DNA from: Bacteroidia bacterium
Lineage (GTDB): Bacteria; Bacteroidota; Bacteroidia; Flavobacteriales; Flavobacteriaceae
Length of the DNA: 18,539 nucleotides
Assembly: GCA_018679315.1 (NCBI GenBank)
Contig: JAHHLF010000091.1
Location: forward strand, 1 to 18,539
Direction: 5' to 3'
Part shown: piece after piece, positions 7,064-14,029 of the stretch
Layout: every line of letters starts with the position of its first letter
Numbering within the stretch: the first letter of the stretch is position 1
Notes under the pieces: model-generated
What the model was told of the DNA's origin: nothing
The model's input: only the letters and a program-made list of their open reading frames with translations
The model's database searches: none
Made by a program: the position numbers and the translations under genes

Positions 7064-7996
7064 ATGGGTTCCCAATTGCACATAACAAACGGGGATAGTT
7101 TTACTGAGAGGTTAAAGTCTTTAGACATACCTGGTGATATTATTACGTGGCGTGAAATGCTGTGTGAAGGTAAAACCGAATCCAATGTGGGTAGTGAATC
7201 ATTCTGGAAAACCCGTTTTGAATTTCTCAATAAGAATTACAAGGTCACTAAAACCTGGTTCGTAGAGAAAACTCTTAAAGAATACCGTTCCCTCTGTAAT
7301 CACAAACAACAAGATCAAATCATCTTATGGTTTGAGTACGATCTGTTTTGTCAGATCAATATGCTGGCTGTGATCAGCTGGCTTAAGTCGTATCGCAGAC
7401 ATGCGGAGATATCCCTGGTATGCAGTGGCGATGAGGATGAGTCTGACCGCTTATACGGTTTAAATGAATTGTCTGATGAGCAATTGCATCGTTTATATGA
7501 GAATCGCGTTGCACTGACACAGGATGATATTGAATATGCCGACTATGTTTGGCAGCTTTACTGCAGTGATAACCCGATCCGATTAGAGCACTTGTCGGAT
7601 TTTGAGAATTATCAGTTCGACTATCTCTCTGATGCGATAAAAGCCCATTTGCAGCGTTTCCCTTCAATAAAGAATGGTCTCAACGCCATAGAAAATAAGA
7701 TACTTGCACTCTCAGAGGAAGAGAAGCCGGCATCCAAAAAGGAATTGCTTGGCAAGGTCATAAAAAATCAAGGCGTGTATGGCTTCGGCGATACTCAGTA
7801 CGAACGGATGATCGGGAGATTAAAGCCTTTGTACACCTCATTTAATCCTGTAAAGCTTTCCAAAAAAGGGAAACAGATCCTGGAAGAAAAGGCAAATTTC
7901 TACTCCCAATTACGAGACAATGATGCCTATCTCGGCGGGGCTTTGATGTATAACTACCTCTATAATACGGAGTCTGACCGTATCCTCAAATTATAA
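7064..7996 (+). CDS. DUF1835-domain protein
   Basis: A 310-residue soluble protein. The N-terminus matches the DUF1835 signature: LHITNGDSF (5-13), then ITWREMLCEGKTES (26-39), where the family usually has W-R-E-x-L-x-E-G-P. Residues about 84-105 (QIILWFEYDLFCQINML) continue the domain with the conserved 'hhhWxxxDxxCQ' pattern. The second half (about 200-300) is helical and resembles the DUF3658-type C-terminal region. No biochemical function is established for the family that I know of; the HITNGDS loop could bind a phosphate or nucleotide, which is inference only. It is the first gene of a three-gene operon, with one base between its stop and the phosphorylase ATG. No signal peptide, so it is cytoplasmic. 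Confidence 0.8.
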   Translation: MGSQLHITNGDSFTERLKSLDIPGDIITWREMLCEGKTESNVGSESFWKTRFEFLNKNYKVTKTWFVEKTLKEYRSLCNHKQQDQIILWFEYDLFCQINMLAVISWLKSYRRHAEISLVCSGDEDESDRLYGLNELSDEQLHRLYENRVALTQDDIEYADYVWQLYCSDNPIRLEHLSDFENYQFDYLSDAIKAHLQRFPSIKNGLNAIENKILALSEEEKPASKKELLGKVIKNQGVYGFGDTQYERMIGRLKPLYTSFNPVKLSKKGKQILEEKANFYSQLRDNDAYLGGALMYNYLYNTESDRILKL

Positions 7997-7997
7997 C

Positions 7998-8879
7998 ATG
8001 CCATTAGGAGCTTCTGAACTTATCTTAAATGCCGATGGTAGCATTTATCACCTCAATCTATTGCCTGAAGATATTGCCCAAACTATTTTCCTAGTAGGGG
8101 ACCAAAACCGTGTTTCCCGCGTTTCAGACCGTTTTGACCGGATCGACATTAAAAAGGAAAGAAGGGAATTCATCACACATACCGGATATATCGGGGATCA
8201 ACGATTAAGTGTGATCTCTACAGGTATTGGTACCGATAATATAGATATCGTAATCAATGAATTGGACGCCTTGGCTAATATCGATTTCCGAACCCGGGAG
8301 CCAAAAACTGAACATACAGCATTAAACCTGGTGCGCCTCGGTACATCTGGTTCTATTCAGGAAGACATTAAGGTCGATGCCATTCTTGGCAGCAACTACG
8401 CGATAGGATTCGACAATGTCATCCACTACTACAAGAGCGAGCACGTCCAGGAAACCGAGATACAAAACGCTTTTGCAAGCTATGCCAATTGGCCGGTCGA
8501 ACAATCACATCCCTACGTGGTGAAAGGAAGTGAGAAGATGAAGTTGCTTTTTGCCGATCCGGAACTGATCTATGGGTTTACGGGCACAAATGTAGGCTTC
8601 TATGGGCCGCAAGGCCGAAAATTGCGGATCGACTTAAAAGAACAGAACCTCAGTGAGAAGCTGTCAAACTTTGAGTACCAAGGAATGCGAATAACCAATC
8701 TTGAGATGGAAACATCAGCAATCTATGCGCTATCGGCGCTCCTAGGGCATCATGGATATTCTATCAATTGTATTTTGGCAGGCCGCAGACAAGGCCAATT
8801 TTCCCCGGATCCGGCTGCTTCTGTTGATAATTTGATCGACTTCGCCATAAGAAAAATCAGGACGGCATGGAACGGGTAA
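7998..8879 (+). CDS. Nucleoside phosphorylase, uridine phosphorylase-like
   Basis: A 293-residue protein of the nucleoside phosphorylase I (PNP/UDP) superfamily, which cleaves nucleosides with phosphate into base and ribose-1-phosphate. Motifs in order: FLVGDQNRVSRVS (31-43), equal to the PGDPxR phosphate loop; REFITHTGYIG (56-66); VISTGIGTDNIDI (72-84); RLGTSGSIQ (113-121), the second phosphate/ribose loop; and NLEMETSAIYALS (234-246), whose Glu-Met-Glu binds ribose. The loop after this, around LAGRRQGQF (260-268), lacks the Ser-Asp-His of purine nucleoside phosphorylases, so pyrimidine nucleosides or an unusual substrate seem more likely. Changes such as VGDQ for PGDP set it apart from standard Udp. 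It is the middle gene of the operon, and its last 13 bases overlap the next gene. Substrate is uncertain. Confidence 0.85.
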   Translation: MPLGASELILNADGSIYHLNLLPEDIAQTIFLVGDQNRVSRVSDRFDRIDIKKERREFITHTGYIGDQRLSVISTGIGTDNIDIVINELDALANIDFRTREPKTEHTALNLVRLGTSGSIQEDIKVDAILGSNYAIGFDNVIHYYKSEHVQETEIQNAFASYANWPVEQSHPYVVKGSEKMKLLFADPELIYGFTGTNVGFYGPQGRKLRIDLKEQNLSEKLSNFEYQGMRITNLEMETSAIYALSALLGHHGYSINCILAGRRQGQFSPDPAASVDNLIDFAIRKIRTAWNG

Positions 8880-9724
8880 AGATCGTTGGCGTCCCTGAAC
8901 ATTTTAACCTGCCATGGCATTTTGCCATTGAAGAAGGGGCTTTTCAAGCCCGGGGTATTGAACTGGTTTGGGAAGATATCCCAGAGGGTACAGGACGCAT
9001 GTGTCGAATGCTCAAGGATAAGGAAGCAGATATTGCCATTGTGCTAACCGAAGGTATTTGTAAAGCTATTTACGACGGTGTGCCGGCAAAGATCCTACAA
9101 AAATACATTGGGAGTCCCCTACTCTGGGGCATTCATGTAGGCTTTGAGGCACCCTACCAATCTATAGACGATCTAATAGGTACGAAAGCCGCCATTAGCA
9201 GATATGGCAGTGGAAGCCATTTGATGGCCTATGTGCATGCAAAACAAATGGGCTGGAATACAGAAGCACTTTCCTTTGAGCTTATTGGAACCCTGCAAGG
9301 CGCGGTAGATGCCCTTACTAATGGCACAGCCGATTATTTTATGTGGGAGCATTTTACGACAAAACCACTGGTAAACCAGAAAATATTCAGGCGGATCGAG
9401 GATTGTACTACGCCCTGGCCGTGTTTTGTAATCACTGCATCCCAGGATTTCATCGATAAGAAGGAAGGTCTTATTCCTCATATTTTAGAGGTGATAAATA
9501 CCTATACGGCAGAATTTAGACAGATCCCAAGTATCGATCGCACGTTCAGCAATCGCTATGATCTGACTATTGATGACATTCATAAGTGGCTGAGCATTAC
9601 CGAATGGAGTCAATCACAAATAGAATCGCAAGTAATTGATACAATAATAGATACGCTATCTGACTTAAAGTTAATTAGCGATAAAAATGAACTGCATACC
9701 CTCTTATGGCAACCATCGGATTAG
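8867..9724 (+). CDS. Signal-less periplasmic-binding-protein-fold protein (Ca3427-like)
   Basis: A 285-residue protein with a type-2 periplasmic-binding fold related to the NMT1/THI5-like proteins, most like the group named after Candida albicans Ca3427. Recognisable stretches: GVPEHFNLPWHFAIEEGAF (8-26), DIAIVLTEGI (55-64), SPLLWGIHV (83-91), AISRYGSGSHLMAYVHA (109-125), YFMWEHFTTKPLV (157-169) and TPWPCFVITAS (182-192). It begins directly with MERVKIVGVPE, with no signal peptide or lipobox, so it should stay in the cytoplasm. It overlaps the phosphorylase gene by 13 bases and has no ABC permease or ATPase beside it. A transport role is therefore doubtful. Relatives of this fold also act as enzymes (THI5, MqnA/MqnD), and an enzyme or ligand sensor is a reasonable inference. 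The family is confident from memory of its motifs; the function is unknown. Confidence 0.8.
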   Translation: MERVKIVGVPEHFNLPWHFAIEEGAFQARGIELVWEDIPEGTGRMCRMLKDKEADIAIVLTEGICKAIYDGVPAKILQKYIGSPLLWGIHVGFEAPYQSIDDLIGTKAAISRYGSGSHLMAYVHAKQMGWNTEALSFELIGTLQGAVDALTNGTADYFMWEHFTTKPLVNQKIFRRIEDCTTPWPCFVITASQDFIDKKEGLIPHILEVINTYTAEFRQIPSIDRTFSNRYDLTIDDIHKWLSITEWSQSQIESQVIDTIIDTLSDLKLISDKNELHTLLWQPSD

Positions 9725-9772
9725 CAAGATTTTATCTGTTCATAAGCAGGTTAACAACTTGTAAAATTTTCG

Positions 9773-9804
9773 TTGAATCGACAACGCTCATAGTCCTACC
9801 TTTA
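9773..9804 (+). promoter_or_regulatory. Probable promoter of the 136-residue gene
   Basis: TTG at 9773-9775, a 21-base spacer, and TACCTTTA at 9797-9804, 13 bases before the ATG. It fits the Bacteroidota TTG / TAnnTTTG pattern except for the final base. Confidence 0.45.
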
Positions 9805-9817
9805 TAAAAACTCGCTT

Positions 9818-10228
9818 ATGTTGCGTAGATCTGAAGCCCTGCTGCAAAGCAGGCCTGATGTTCCATCAGCTGCGTTGAATCCGGAAATGACTGCGGAAGA
9901 ACGCTTCCAAAACACCACTCTCCGACCTATTTTACAAACACAGAACAACCTTTTACTGGCCGTCTTCAGGCACTACATCGGCAAGCATAAAAATGCGTAT
10001 TTCGCCTTGGGATCTGAAGCGAGGGAGGGCTATATCGAGAATGCCATCCAAAAGGATATCAAATTCAGGAATGCGCTAAAAGGCATGATCATCGGTCAGT
10101 TTACCCTGGAAGAATACGAAGGGTATAAACAACATAGCTCTGCACTGAACAAACGTATGATGCAGATGGTGATAAACAGAATAAAGGACCAGATGCAACT
10201 CTTTGAAGCGCCTGTTTTACTTCAATAA
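9818..10228 (+). CDS. Small conserved-looking protein, function unknown
   Basis: A 136-residue, mostly helical soluble protein. The stretch MTAEERFQNTTLRPILQTQNNLLLAVFRHY (24-53 region) resembles a family common in Flavobacteriaceae that databases sometimes label 'glyoxalase', although no glyoxalase metal site or repeat is visible here, so I do not adopt that name. Residues about 70-125 form two or three further helices (IENAIQKDIKFRNALKGM, LNKRMMQMVINRI). No signal peptide or membrane segment. It has its own likely promoter, and its last 12 bases overlap the end of the convergent DUF2461 gene. Confidence 0.7.
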   Translation: MLRRSEALLQSRPDVPSAALNPEMTAEERFQNTTLRPILQTQNNLLLAVFRHYIGKHKNAYFALGSEAREGYIENAIQKDIKFRNALKGMIIGQFTLEEYEGYKQHSSALNKRMMQMVINRIKDQMQLFEAPVLLQ

Positions 10229-10897
10229 GGACTGTCCGTTGAGATCTGTAGTCAGTATCTCACTCATCATATCAAAATAGGGTCGGATTGCTTTAAAAGA
10301 CTTGTTCACTTCGTCCATAAAGCCAGCTGCATTTACCTCGCTGTCCTTAAAATTCCTCACAAAAATGAATTGCTTCTTTCGGATCAGATCTATATTGGGG
10401 TCTTCCTTACTAAAGCCTTTAGGGGCAGTCTTCACCCCTTCTCCAACGAGATCACCCCATACCGATTTGAATTTTTTATTATTGATCACCTTCCTGAAAG
10501 GAGCCGCATCTATTTCAAATTCTTTACGGATGCGGTAAATATCTTCCTTGTTAGGCTCCCAGAAACCAGCAGCTATAAAAGACTCACCCGGACGGATACG
10601 CAGGTAATAGCCGCCTCTTAAATGGGCTCCCGCCCGGGAGAAAGAGCCTGCAAAATGAGGTTGGTACGGGGTTTTATCTTTTGAAAACCGTACATCGCGA
10701 TAGATACGGAACATTTTGAGCTTTTCAATATCATCGTGTTCTTTCATCTTCTCCAGCAAATCAGTGTAGAATGCTTTTGCTTCGGATTCTACTTCCTTGA
10801 ATTCCTTTTTATGCTCTGCAAACCATTCCCGGTTGTTATTTTTCTTTAAGCGGGATAGGAAGCCCAGCACCTTCTTGGATAATGTGTTAGCTGACAT
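10217..10897 (-). CDS. DUF2461 (TIGR02453) family protein
   Basis: A 226-residue soluble protein that matches the DUF2461 family over its full length. Signatures: FLSRLKKNNNREWFAEHKKEF (13-33 region), FRIYRDVRFSKDKTPYQPH (63-81), GGYYLRIRPGESFIAAGFW (95-113), and a C-terminal region ending in IRPYFDMMSEIL. The basic and aromatic residues of RDVRFSKDKTPY and the YYLxIxPGES strand are the most conserved parts of the family. No reaction is known for the family to my knowledge. A TACCTTTA box lies 23 bases before the start in the 42-base gap after the upstream alpha/beta hydrolase gene, so it may be transcribed alone or as the tail of the truA-hydrolase operon. Confidence 0.88.
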   Translation of the reverse strand: MSANTLSKKVLGFLSRLKKNNNREWFAEHKKEFKEVESEAKAFYTDLLEKMKEHDDIEKLKMFRIYRDVRFSKDKTPYQPHFAGSFSRAGAHLRGGYYLRIRPGESFIAAGFWEPNKEDIYRIRKEFEIDAAPFRKVINNKKFKSVWGDLVGEGVKTAPKGFSKEDPNIDLIRKKQFIFVRNFKDSEVNAAGFMDEVNKSFKAIRPYFDMMSEILTTDLNGQSLLK

Positions 10898-10920
10898 TAT
10901 GTTGACTTTTGGATGAAACT

Positions 10921-10928
10921 TAAAGGTA
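10921..10928 (-). promoter_or_regulatory. Possible -7 element upstream of the DUF2461 gene
   Basis: Minus-strand TACCTTTA, 23 bases before the ATG, in the short gap after the upstream hydrolase gene. A -33 element would fall inside the end of that gene and no TTG is seen there. Confidence 0.3.
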
Positions 10929-10939
10929 GGAATTTTGTG

Positions 10940-11755
10940 TTATTCTACCGGGGCCTGTGCCTTCAAACTCTCGAAGAGTGCTTCGTGGAACTCACTAAAA
11001 GCATTTAGATCATTATGGCCTCCCCCGGCGATCCTGAAAAACGTTTTCGATGAGACAGGTATGGCATCAAATAATTTGCGGCCAGAGCTAATGGGGATCA
11101 CTTTGTCTTCATCCCCATGCAGAATGCTTATTGGCGCGCGTAGCTTTTGTAAATATTGGTAGGAAGTGAGGTTGTAACGCAACAGTTTGGAGATAGGCAG
11201 AATAGGGAAACGTTTTTTGGCAATCGCTTCCAGACTATAAAAAGGAGACTCTAATATCACTTGCCTCGGACTATGCTTAGAAGCAAGATAGGAGGCTAAT
11301 CCTGAGCCAATAGATCTGCCGTACAGGATAATATCGTTCTCGGGATACATCGTTTTAGTGTGCTCATAAAACCGATCGGCATCTTCCAGTAAAGCCTCCT
11401 GGCTTAATTTCCCGGTACTTTTCCCGTAGGTTCTGTAATCCATTACGATCACATCATAACCTTGTGAGGGAAATATAGACACTACCTCACCCCATCGGGA
11501 GAGGTCTCCGGCATTCCCGTGAAAATACAGGATCACTCCTTTGGGATTCATCACCTTGAAATGCAACGCATTTAAACGTGCCAGGTCTGGGGTCTCCAGA
11601 TTGAATTCCTCGAAGGAATGTTCAAATGAATAGGTATATGATTCCGGTAATTTTGTGGGAAGAAAGATGAGTCGTTCCTGGAACATATACAAAAGGATTC
11701 CTGCAAATATAAGCGCCCCGGCCCCCAGAACAAGAAAGTGCCTGATCTTACGCAT
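10940..11755 (-). CDS. Membrane-anchored alpha/beta hydrolase (BEM46/ABHD-like), copy 2
   Basis: A 271-residue serine hydrolase with an N-terminal membrane anchor (about 7-24, LVLGAGALIFAGILLYMF) that leaves the catalytic domain in the periplasm or on the membrane face. The alpha/beta-hydrolase parts are complete: oxyanion motif YFHGNAGD (77-84), strand VIVMDYRTYGKSTG (102-115), nucleophile Ser148 in GRSIGSG (146-152), Asp217 in HGDEDKVIP (213-221), and His247 in GGGHNDL (244-250). This matches the BEM46/ABHD13-type family, whose members are esterases, thioesterases or lipases of uncertain substrate. It is a close paralogue of the preceding gene and its start overlaps that gene's end by 8 bases. 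They are evidently a tandem duplication translated together. Confidence 0.88.
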   Translation of the reverse strand: MRKIRHFLVLGAGALIFAGILLYMFQERLIFLPTKLPESYTYSFEHSFEEFNLETPDLARLNALHFKVMNPKGVILYFHGNAGDLSRWGEVVSIFPSQGYDVIVMDYRTYGKSTGKLSQEALLEDADRFYEHTKTMYPENDIILYGRSIGSGLASYLASKHSPRQVILESPFYSLEAIAKKRFPILPISKLLRYNLTSYQYLQKLRAPISILHGDEDKVIPISSGRKLFDAIPVSSKTFFRIAGGGHNDLNAFSEFHEALFESLKAQAPVE

Positions 11756-12617
11756 TCACCTGTTTGGATTTGGCTTCTTTGGGATAACTGGTTCCTTCCA
11801 GATCTACTGCTTTAGGTTTGGAGTTGATGATCTCACTCAGCATCTGGTGATAGGCTTCAAAATTGTTCAAATCCTTATGCCCGCCACCAATCACCGTATG
11901 TAATGTAGTAAGGCCTGGCTTGATCTTAGATAGCTTCACACTGGTTTTATAAGGGATCAAGGCGTCGTCTGTGCCGTGAATAATATGAATAGGGCATTGT
12001 ACATAGCGCATCCACTTATAGGTAGGCATGGGAAATTTGATGAGCAGGGATAGCGGCATAAAAGGAATGAACTTCTTAGCTACTTTGCTCAGCGAATAAT
12101 ATGGAGCATCCAGAATGAGCATTCGGGGATTGTTCATGGAGGCCAGCTTAGCTGCAAAGCCCGACCCTAGGGAGCGACCGTATAAAATGATATATTTTTC
12201 TGCCACATTTTCCTTGATCTTGTCATAGATCATTTGCATATCGCGTTTTATGGCTTTTTGAGATCGCCTACCGGTGCTTTTTCCAAATCCTCGATAGTCT
12301 ACCATGATCACATCATATCCATGGCGGGTGAAGTCGACAGCAAATTTGCCCCATCCTTTAATGCTCCGTGAATTCCCTTTCAGGTAAAAAACGACACCTT
12401 TTGGATTGGAGGTTTTAAAGCGGAGACCATTAATATTCGCGCCATCACGGGTTTCAATATTATATTCTTCGAATTCCTGGTGTTCGTAATAAAACTGGAA
12501 GTCTTCCGGCAATTTTTCAGGCCTGAATAGAAAAAAGTCCTGAACCACATACAATGCAATGCTGATAACAAGATATATGGCGACAATAATCAGTAAAGTT
12601 GTTAGCCATCCCGGCAT
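11748..12617 (-). CDS. Membrane-anchored alpha/beta hydrolase (BEM46/ABHD-like), copy 1, altered oxyanion motif
   Basis: A 289-residue paralogue of the next gene. It has an N-terminal membrane helix (about 6-24, TTLLIIVAIYLVISIALYV), then FRPEKLPEDF as in its twin (FLPTKLPESY). The triad is complete: Ser149 in GRSLGSG (147-153), Asp218 in HGTDDALIP (214-222), and His247 in GGGHKDL (244-250). Where its twin and most relatives have the oxyanion motif F-H-G-N-A-G, this protein reads YLKGNSRS (78-85), with Lys80 replacing the His. That may change the substrate or activity. A basic and acidic C-terminal tail (about 268-289) has no counterpart in the twin. It starts 29 bases after the TruA stop, so it is probably co-transcribed with it. 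Confidence 0.88.
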   Translation of the reverse strand: MPGWLTTLLIIVAIYLVISIALYVVQDFFLFRPEKLPEDFQFYYEHQEFEEYNIETRDGANINGLRFKTSNPKGVVFYLKGNSRSIKGWGKFAVDFTRHGYDVIMVDYRGFGKSTGRRSQKAIKRDMQMIYDKIKENVAEKYIILYGRSLGSGFAAKLASMNNPRMLILDAPYYSLSKVAKKFIPFMPLSLLIKFPMPTYKWMRYVQCPIHIIHGTDDALIPYKTSVKLSKIKPGLTTLHTVIGGGHKDLNNFEAYHQMLSEIINSKPKAVDLEGTSYPKEAKSKQVNA

Positions 12618-12646
12618 AGTTGCGGTCTTTATGCTGAAGTTACAAT

Positions 12647-13429
12647 TTATTTATAAGATACTTCACGTAGCACTAATCCTGAAGCAGGCGCTACCGTTGT
12701 GATCGCTAACTCCTTTTCTCCTCTTAAGGCTTTTATTAAATCTGTCTCGTGCAATTCACCCCTACCTAACATGACAAGAGCGCCTACCATCATCCTTACC
12801 TGGTAGCGTAAAAAGCCATTAGATCTAACGATATAGGCGTGGCTGTTCCCTGGCATATGTGGTGCAGTCTGATAGGTATTGATCTCAATTTTACTCAGCT
12901 GAACGGTCCGTTCAAAGGAGGCCTTGCCCCCAGGTCGGCTACAGAAAGACTCAAAAGTATGTGTCCCCTCAAAAAGTGGTGCCGCCTCCCGCATTCTACC
13001 AATGTCTATGGGATCATGAAAATAGCCAATAAAGGGTGCAGCATACGGATGAAATCCCGGTTCATTGCTAAAGTAATAGTGGTATTCTTTCCATACAACA
13101 TCCTGGATGACATTGAATTCCTGGTCTACCTCCTGAATGGTCAATACACGTATATCCGGGGGTAAATTTCGATTTACTTCCGTCCTGAATGTTTCCTCGT
13201 CCATGGGCAGCGCCTCCCTGAGATAAAGACTGACAGGCAGGGCTTCTGCAGAAACTTTGGCGTCTGTTCTGCCGGATGCCAGGACTTTTACCGGCATTCC
13301 GGGAAGTACATATTTCAGTGTCTTTTTTACCATGCCTTCCACGGTTTGCTGCCCGGGCTGGTGCTGCCATCCCCGGAATCTAAATCCCAGAAATTGTATA
13401 TGTAATATGTATTGGTAGTTTGGTTTCAT
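12647..13429 (-). CDS. truA: TruA-family tRNA pseudouridine synthase, divergent form
   Basis: A 260-residue TruA-type enzyme, which makes pseudouridine at tRNA positions 38-40 in the standard family. Motifs: YILHIQFLGFRFRGWQHQPG (7-26), catalytic Asp56 in SGRTDAKVSA (52-61), LPPDIRV (89-95), KEYHYYF (114-120) with the active-site Tyr, and FLRYQVRMMVGAL (206-218). The standard active-site loop is G-R-T-D-A-G-V-H; here Gly-Val-His is Lys-Val-Ser, so this may be a second, specialised TruA-like protein. I chose ATG 13429 (MKPNYQYILH) because it fits the family start. The longer frame up to 13597 would add 56 residues that overlap the divergent membrane-protein gene and have no TruA character. It is first in a likely operon with the two hydrolases. 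Confidence 0.82.
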   Translation of the reverse strand: MKPNYQYILHIQFLGFRFRGWQHQPGQQTVEGMVKKTLKYVLPGMPVKVLASGRTDAKVSAEALPVSLYLREALPMDEETFRTEVNRNLPPDIRVLTIQEVDQEFNVIQDVVWKEYHYYFSNEPGFHPYAAPFIGYFHDPIDIGRMREAAPLFEGTHTFESFCSRPGGKASFERTVQLSKIEINTYQTAPHMPGNSHAYIVRSNGFLRYQVRMMVGALVMLGRGELHETDLIKALRGEKELAITTVAPASGLVLREVSYK

Positions 13430-13454
13430 AGGCGTTGCAAGGAGCAGTTTTGTA

Positions 13455-13482
13455 TTTGCAAAAACAAAATTTTGTACTTTAA
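13455..13482 (+). promoter_or_regulatory. Possible promoter of the four-helix membrane protein gene
   Basis: TTTG at 13455-13458 and TACTTTAA at 13475-13482 (spacer 16 bases), 32 bases before the ATG at 13515. The match to TAnnTTTG is imperfect. The 85-base divergent region is A/T-rich and must also hold the truA promoter, for which I see no convincing box. Confidence 0.25.
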
Positions 13483-13514
13483 AAGCACTAATTAACCAAT
13501 AAAATACACAAAAG

Positions 13515-13952
13515 ATGGAGAATTCTTCAACCAAACCCAATGTGTGGTTTTGGATTATCAGTATTGTGGGTTTGATATGGAATGGCATGGGTGCCATGAA
13601 CTATCTCGCCCAAAGAACTATGAGCGATGAGACAAAAGCCGCTTATACACCTGAACAATTGGCCATTGTTGAAGCGACGCCAGCCTGGGTAACCTCCGCA
13701 TTTGCACTCGCTGTCTGGGGAGGTGTACTGGGATGTATTGCTTTATTGCTTCGTAAGAAATGGGCAAAACCGGTTCTCCTGGTCTCCTTGATCGGGATTT
13801 TGGGCCAGATGTTTTACGGCTGGTTTATGACAAATTCTGTTGAAGTATTTGGTACTGTACTGGGCATAGTTATACCTGTACTTGTAATTATCATTGGAAT
13901 TGGCTTATATTTATTCGCAAAATCAGGGATCCGTAAAGGATGGCTTACTTGA
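13515..13952 (+). CDS. Four-helix membrane protein, function unknown
   Basis: A 145-residue protein with four probable membrane helices (about 10-30, 58-78, 85-103, 110-134) and a short basic C-terminus (KSGIRKGW). The loop between helices 1 and 2 contains NYLAQRTMSDETKAAYTPEQ (29-48 region), followed by ATPAWVTSAFALAVWGGVLG, a pattern I associate with a small membrane family of Flavobacteriaceae sometimes labelled 'sugar transporter' without evidence. I would not assign transport. It is followed by a strong terminator-like hairpin and then by the DUF418 gene, so it may form a single-gene unit or an attenuated two-gene unit. Confidence 0.75.
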   Translation: MENSSTKPNVWFWIISIVGLIWNGMGAMNYLAQRTMSDETKAAYTPEQLAIVEATPAWVTSAFALAVWGGVLGCIALLLRKKWAKPVLLVSLIGILGQMFYGWFMTNSVEVFGTVLGIVIPVLVIIIGIGLYLFAKSGIRKGWLT

Positions 13953-13980
13953 TTTGATTATAACTAACCATTTATAACAT

Positions 13981-14019
13981 AGGAAAGCACCGATTCAGGC
14001 ACGGTGTTTTCCTTTTTTT
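13981..14019 (+). terminator. Strong hairpin and T-run after the membrane protein gene
   Basis: An 11-base-pair stem, GGAAAGCACCG against CGGTGTTTTCC with one G-T pair, around a 9-base loop, is followed by seven T (14013-14019). This is a canonical Rho-independent terminator on the plus strand, about 30 bases after the stop at 13952. It ends only 10 bases before the ATG of the DUF418 gene, so it may also act as an attenuator for that gene. Confidence 0.88.
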
Positions 14020-14029
14020 AATCAAACCT

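Noticed and set aside
13465..13474. Perfect palindrome CAAAATTTTG between truA and the membrane-protein gene
   Set aside because: Ten A/T-rich bases of this kind arise easily by chance, and there is no second copy or flanking repeat to suggest an operator.
13430..13597. N-terminal extension of the TruA frame by 56 codons
   Set aside because: The extension overlaps the start of the divergent membrane-protein gene, contains no TruA motif, and the ATG at 13429 fits the family start.
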